Shown: positions 6,163 to 8,309 of the stretch, in pieces | How the letters are laid out: every line of letters starts with the position of its first letter | Position numbering within the stretch: position 1 is the first letter of the stretch | Origin: Gammaproteobacteria bacterium | GTDB lineage: Bacteria; Pseudomonadota; Gammaproteobacteria; Pseudomonadales; Halieaceae | Assembly: GCA_029859085.1 (NCBI GenBank) | Contig: JAOUDU010000091.1 | Location: 1-8,309, forward strand | DNA length: 8,309 nt | Direction of reading: 5' to 3' | The notes under the pieces: model-generated | What the model was told of the DNA's origin: nothing | Database searches by the model: none | What the model saw: only the letters and a program-made list of their open reading frames with translations | Program-made: the position numbers and the translations under genes

Positions 6163-6918
6163 ATGAACCTCGATAACATCCGCATCGTACTGGTCAACAC
6201 CACCCACCCGGGCAACATCGGCGGGGTTGCCCGGGCGATGAAGAACATGGGCCTGTCGCGGCTGTACCTGGTCGCCCCGGAAAAATTCCCCGACGAACAG
6301 GCCGTGTGGCGCGCGGCCGCGGCCGGCGACCTGCTCGAGCGCGCGGTGATCACCGCCAGCGTCGAGGAGGCGATCGGCGATTGCCAGTTTGTCGTCGGCA
6401 CCAGCGCCCGCGAGCGCCGGATTCCATGGCCGCTGCTGGACCCGCGGCAGTGCGCGGCGCGCATCGGTGAGAGCTCCGGCAGGGAGCAGGTGGCCATCAT
6501 GTTCGGGCGCGAGGACCGCGGGCTCACCAATGAAGAGCTGCAGCTGTGCAACCTGCACCTGCATATCCCCACCGCCGATGCCTACAGCTCCCTCAACCTG
6601 GCGATGGCGGTACAGATCGTGTGCTACGAGCTGCGGATGCTGCTGGTGGCGGATAAATTACCCGTGAGTGAAGACGAGCAGTGGGATACGCCCTTCTGCA
6701 CGGTGGCAAACCTGGAGCGCTTCTATGTGCACCTGGAGCAGACCCTCACCGCGATCGAGTTCCTGGATCCGGCGGCGCCGCGGCAGTTGATGGCGCGGCT
6801 GCGCCGGCTCTACGGACGGGTGCGGCTGGACGAGATGGAGTTGAATATCCTGCGCGGTATTCTCACCGAGACCCAGAAATGGGTCGAGCTCGGCCGCCGG
6901 GGAGAGAAGGCCGAATGA
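6163..6918 (+). CDS. trmJ: tRNA (cytidine/uridine-32-2'-O)-methyltransferase TrmJ
   Basis: A 251-residue SPOUT-class (TrmH/SpoU family) enzyme that transfers a methyl group from S-adenosylmethionine to the 2'-OH of residue 32 in the anticodon loop. The three SpoU motifs are present: motif 1 [19 protein letters not shown] (12-30) with catalytic Arg24, motif 2 [13 protein letters not shown] (114-126) and motif 3 [11 protein letters not shown] (141-151), the last two shaping the trefoil-knot AdoMet site. The C-terminal [12 protein letters not shown] (184-195) and ELNILRGIL (226-234) blocks are typical of TrmJ and distinguish it from TrmH or TrmL. It is divergent from suhB as in E. coli. The last codons and the TGA (6916-6918) lie inside a REP-like palindrome, so the C-terminal tail was probably shaped by that element. 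In many relatives iscR or cysE comes next; here iscS follows after 124 bp. Confidence 0.95.
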   Translation: MNLDNIRIVLVNTTHPGNIGGVARAMKNMGLSRLYLVAPEKFPDEQAVWRAAAAGDLLERAVITASVEEAIGDCQFVVGTSARERRIPWPLLDPRQCAARIGESSGREQVAIMFGREDRGLTNEELQLCNLHLHIPTADAYSSLNLAMAVQIVCYELRMLLVADKLPVSEDEQWDTPFCTVANLERFYVHLEQTLTAIEFLDPAAPRQLMARLRRLYGRVRLDEMELNILRGILTETQKWVELGRRGEKAE

Positions 6919-6969
6919 ATCCGGCCCTACATATCCTTGCGCCCGACGTAGGGCCGAATTCATTCGGCC
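6909..6969. repeat. inverted pair of REP-like palindromes (BIME-like), overlapping the trmJ stop
   Basis: Two 22-nt arms, 6909-6930 and 6948-6969, are reverse complements at 21 of 22 positions and are separated by 17 bases. Each arm is a unit of its own: GTAG followed by an 18-nt palindrome. The right one is the perfect GGCCGAATTCATTCGGCC (6952-6969); the left one has one imperfect pair. GTAG plus palindrome is the form of REP sequences mobilised by REP-associated tyrosine transposases (RAYTs), and inverted doublets are the form of BIMEs. The left unit contains the end of trmJ and its stop. As RNA it could form a long hairpin and protect or terminate the trmJ transcript, although no U-tract follows. 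Confidence 0.7.
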
Positions 6970-7042
6970 GACACTCCTGCATACTGAGCAGCCCCAAATA
7001 AAGCGCCACCAGTCCGCCACCCCGGAATTACAGGAACACGCA

Positions 7043-8203
7043 ATGCCCAAGCCCATCTACCTCGACTACCTCGCGACTACCCCGGTCGATCCCCGGGTGG
7101 TGGAGAAAATGGTGCAGTGCCTGTCGATGGACGGCATTTTCGGCAATCCCGCCTCCCGCTCGCATATCTACGGCTGGAAAGCCGAGGAGGCGGTCGAGAA
7201 CGCCCGCCGCCAGGTGGCGGACCTGCTCCGGTGTGACCCCAGGGAAATCGTCTGGACCTCGGGCGCCACCGAGTCCGACAACCTGGCACTGAAGGGAGTC
7301 GCCCATTTTCACCGGGAGCGGGGACGTCATATCGTCACCTCCGCTATCGAGCACAGCGCGGTGCTGGACAGTTGCCGCCAGCTCGAGCGGGAGGGCTTCG
7401 AGGTGACCTACCTCAAGCCCGGTAGCGACGGCCTGGTGCTGCCGGAGGCGGTGGCGGCGGCGCTGCGCCCGGACACTATCCTGGTCAGCATCATGCACGC
7501 CAACAACGAGATCGGTACCCTCAATGACATCGCCGCTATCGGCCGCATGACCCGCGCGGCGGGGGTGCTGTTCCACAGTGACGCCGCCCAGAGCGCAGGC
7601 AAGGTGCCGATCGACCTGGGGCAGTGGCATGTTGACCTGATGTCAGTTTCGGCCCACAAGCTCTATGGGCCCAAGGGTATGGGCGCGCTCTTTGTCCGGC
7701 GCCAGCCCAGGGTGTCCCTGGAGGCCCAGATGCACGGCGGCGGGCACGAGCGGGGTATGCGTTCGGGGACCCTCGCCACGCACCAGATAGTCGGCATGGG
7801 GGAGGCGGCACGCCTGGCCATGGAGTCCATGGCCGAAGAGGGTGAGCGGCTGCTGTCGCTGCGCAGGCGTTTCTGGGAGGGGATCCGTGATCTCGGTGAT
7901 ATCGGCGTCAACGGCCACCCGGACCAGCGCCTGCCGGGGGCAATCAATGTCAGCTGCGGCGGCGTGGAGGGCGAGGCCCTGCTGATGTCCCTGAAGGACC
8001 TGGCCATTTCCACCGGCTCCGCCTGCACTTCCGCGAGCCTGGAGCCCTCCCATGTCCTGCGCGCCATCGGCCTGCCCGATGCGCTGGCCCACAGCTCACT
8101 GCGCTTCAGTTTCGGCCGCTTCACCAGTGACGCCGACCTCGATCACGCGGTGGCGCAGCTGCGTCACGCGGTGGAAAAGTTGCGGGAATCCGCCGGCCGG
8201 TGA
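7043..8203 (+). CDS. iscS: cysteine desulfurase, IscS type
   Basis: A 386-residue fold-type-I PLP enzyme that converts L-cysteine to alanine and passes the sulfur as a persulfide to acceptor proteins. It aligns with E. coli IscS without net gaps in the core, so key residues keep their numbers: His104, Asp180 and Gln183 at the PLP ring, Lys206 as Schiff-base lysine in [10 protein letters not shown], and nucleophile Cys328 in [14 protein letters not shown] (323-336). [15 protein letters not shown] (230-244) is the PLP-phosphate region. The protein ends at RESAGR, about 18 residues short of the E. coli enzyme, whose C-terminal tail takes part in binding IscU. The ATG has AGGA 7 nt upstream (7032-7035). 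iscR is absent upstream, and no iscU start is seen in the 106 bases downstream. It is either the main IscS of a rearranged isc region or a second copy. Confidence 0.92.
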   Translation: MPKPIYLDYLATTPVDPRVVEKMVQCLSMDGIFGNPASRSHIYGWKAEEAVENARRQVADLLRCDPREIVWTSGATESDNLALKGVAHFHRERGRHIVTSAIEHSAVLDSCRQLEREGFEVTYLKPGSDGLVLPEAVAAALRPDTILVSIMHANNEIGTLNDIAAIGRMTRAAGVLFHSDAAQSAGKVPIDLGQWHVDLMSVSAHKLYGPKGMGALFVRRQPRVSLEAQMHGGGHERGMRSGTLATHQIVGMGEAARLAMESMAEEGERLLSLRRRFWEGIRDLGDIGVNGHPDQRLPGAINVSCGGVEGEALLMSLKDLAISTGSACTSASLEPSHVLRAIGLPDALAHSSLRFSFGRFTSDADLDHAVAQLRHAVEKLRESAGR

Positions 8204-8309
8204 GCAAAATCGGCCCCGACCCCGTTCTCGCGTCGCAGTAATAATGCGCAATTTCCGCTGTTCTTTGCCAAGTTGCTGATTTAAAAGCAAAACAATCTTT
8301 CCCGCCGCG
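8204..8309. other. non-coding tail after iscS, no gene recognised
   Basis: These 106 bases become AT-richer toward the end (8240-8300) and look like a promoter or intergenic region. I see no start of iscU, no credible small gene on either strand, and no clear terminator for iscS. The neighbouring gene lies beyond the window. Confidence 0.5.

Noticed and set aside
8195..8215. Short GGCCG/CGGCC inverted repeat across the iscS stop as a terminator
   Set aside because: The stem is only 5 bp and no T-run follows; it is likely chance in GC-rich sequence.
8240..8309. Possible promoter or start of iscU at the window end
   Set aside because: No well-spaced -35/-10 pair and no IscU-like opening could be read on the plus strand.

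Overview
The window reads as ordinary, GC-rich chromosomal DNA from a gammaproteobacterium. The strongest clue is the divergent suhB/trmJ pair followed by an iscS-type cysteine desulfurase, an order close to the suhB-trmJ-iscR-iscS block of Escherichia coli and Pseudomonas. A FabY-type ketoacyl synthase, otherwise best known from Pseudomonas aeruginosa, fits the same class. A marine relative of Pseudomonas, Cellvibrio or Microbulbifer is a reasonable guess, but the genus cannot be fixed from the sequence alone. No phage, IS element, CRISPR array, rRNA or tRNA gene was seen.

Layout. On the minus strand from 3050 down to 1 lie a GlxA-like AraC-family regulator (2031-3050), a strong intrinsic terminator (1964-2003), a biosynthetic-type thiolase (721-1902) and the 5' part of ribBA (1-666, cut by the window edge). 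Divergent from the regulator is fabY (3185-5062, plus). It converges on suhB (5078-5872, minus) with only 15 bases between the stop codons. A 290-bp spacer then separates suhB from the divergent trmJ (6163-6918, plus). It holds two nearly identical extended -10 promoters, one per gene, and a palindrome-rich segment. trmJ ends inside an inverted pair of REP-like palindromes (6909-6969), and iscS (7043-8203, plus) follows. The last 106 bases hold no recognisable gene; neither iscR nor the start of iscU is present.

Function. The left half is acyl-CoA and fatty-acid metabolism: thiolase joins or splits acetyl units, and FabY is expected to start fatty-acid synthesis by condensing acetyl-CoA with malonyl-ACP. 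The AraC-type regulator sits back to back with fabY over an AT-rich spacer carrying two 11-bp direct repeats 21 bp apart, the geometry of an AraC operator. ribBA supplies the riboflavin pathway. The right half is housekeeping: SuhB (inositol-phosphatase fold; rRNA antitermination factor in E. coli), TrmJ (2'-O-methylation of tRNA position 32) and IscS (sulfur donor for Fe-S clusters and tRNA thiolation).

Nothing here amounts to an undescribed system. The best leads are the candidate AraC operator, the REP pair fused to the end of trmJ, the mirrored suhB/trmJ promoters, the iscS gene without isc neighbours, and a G-quadruplex-type G-tract just upstream of ribBA.
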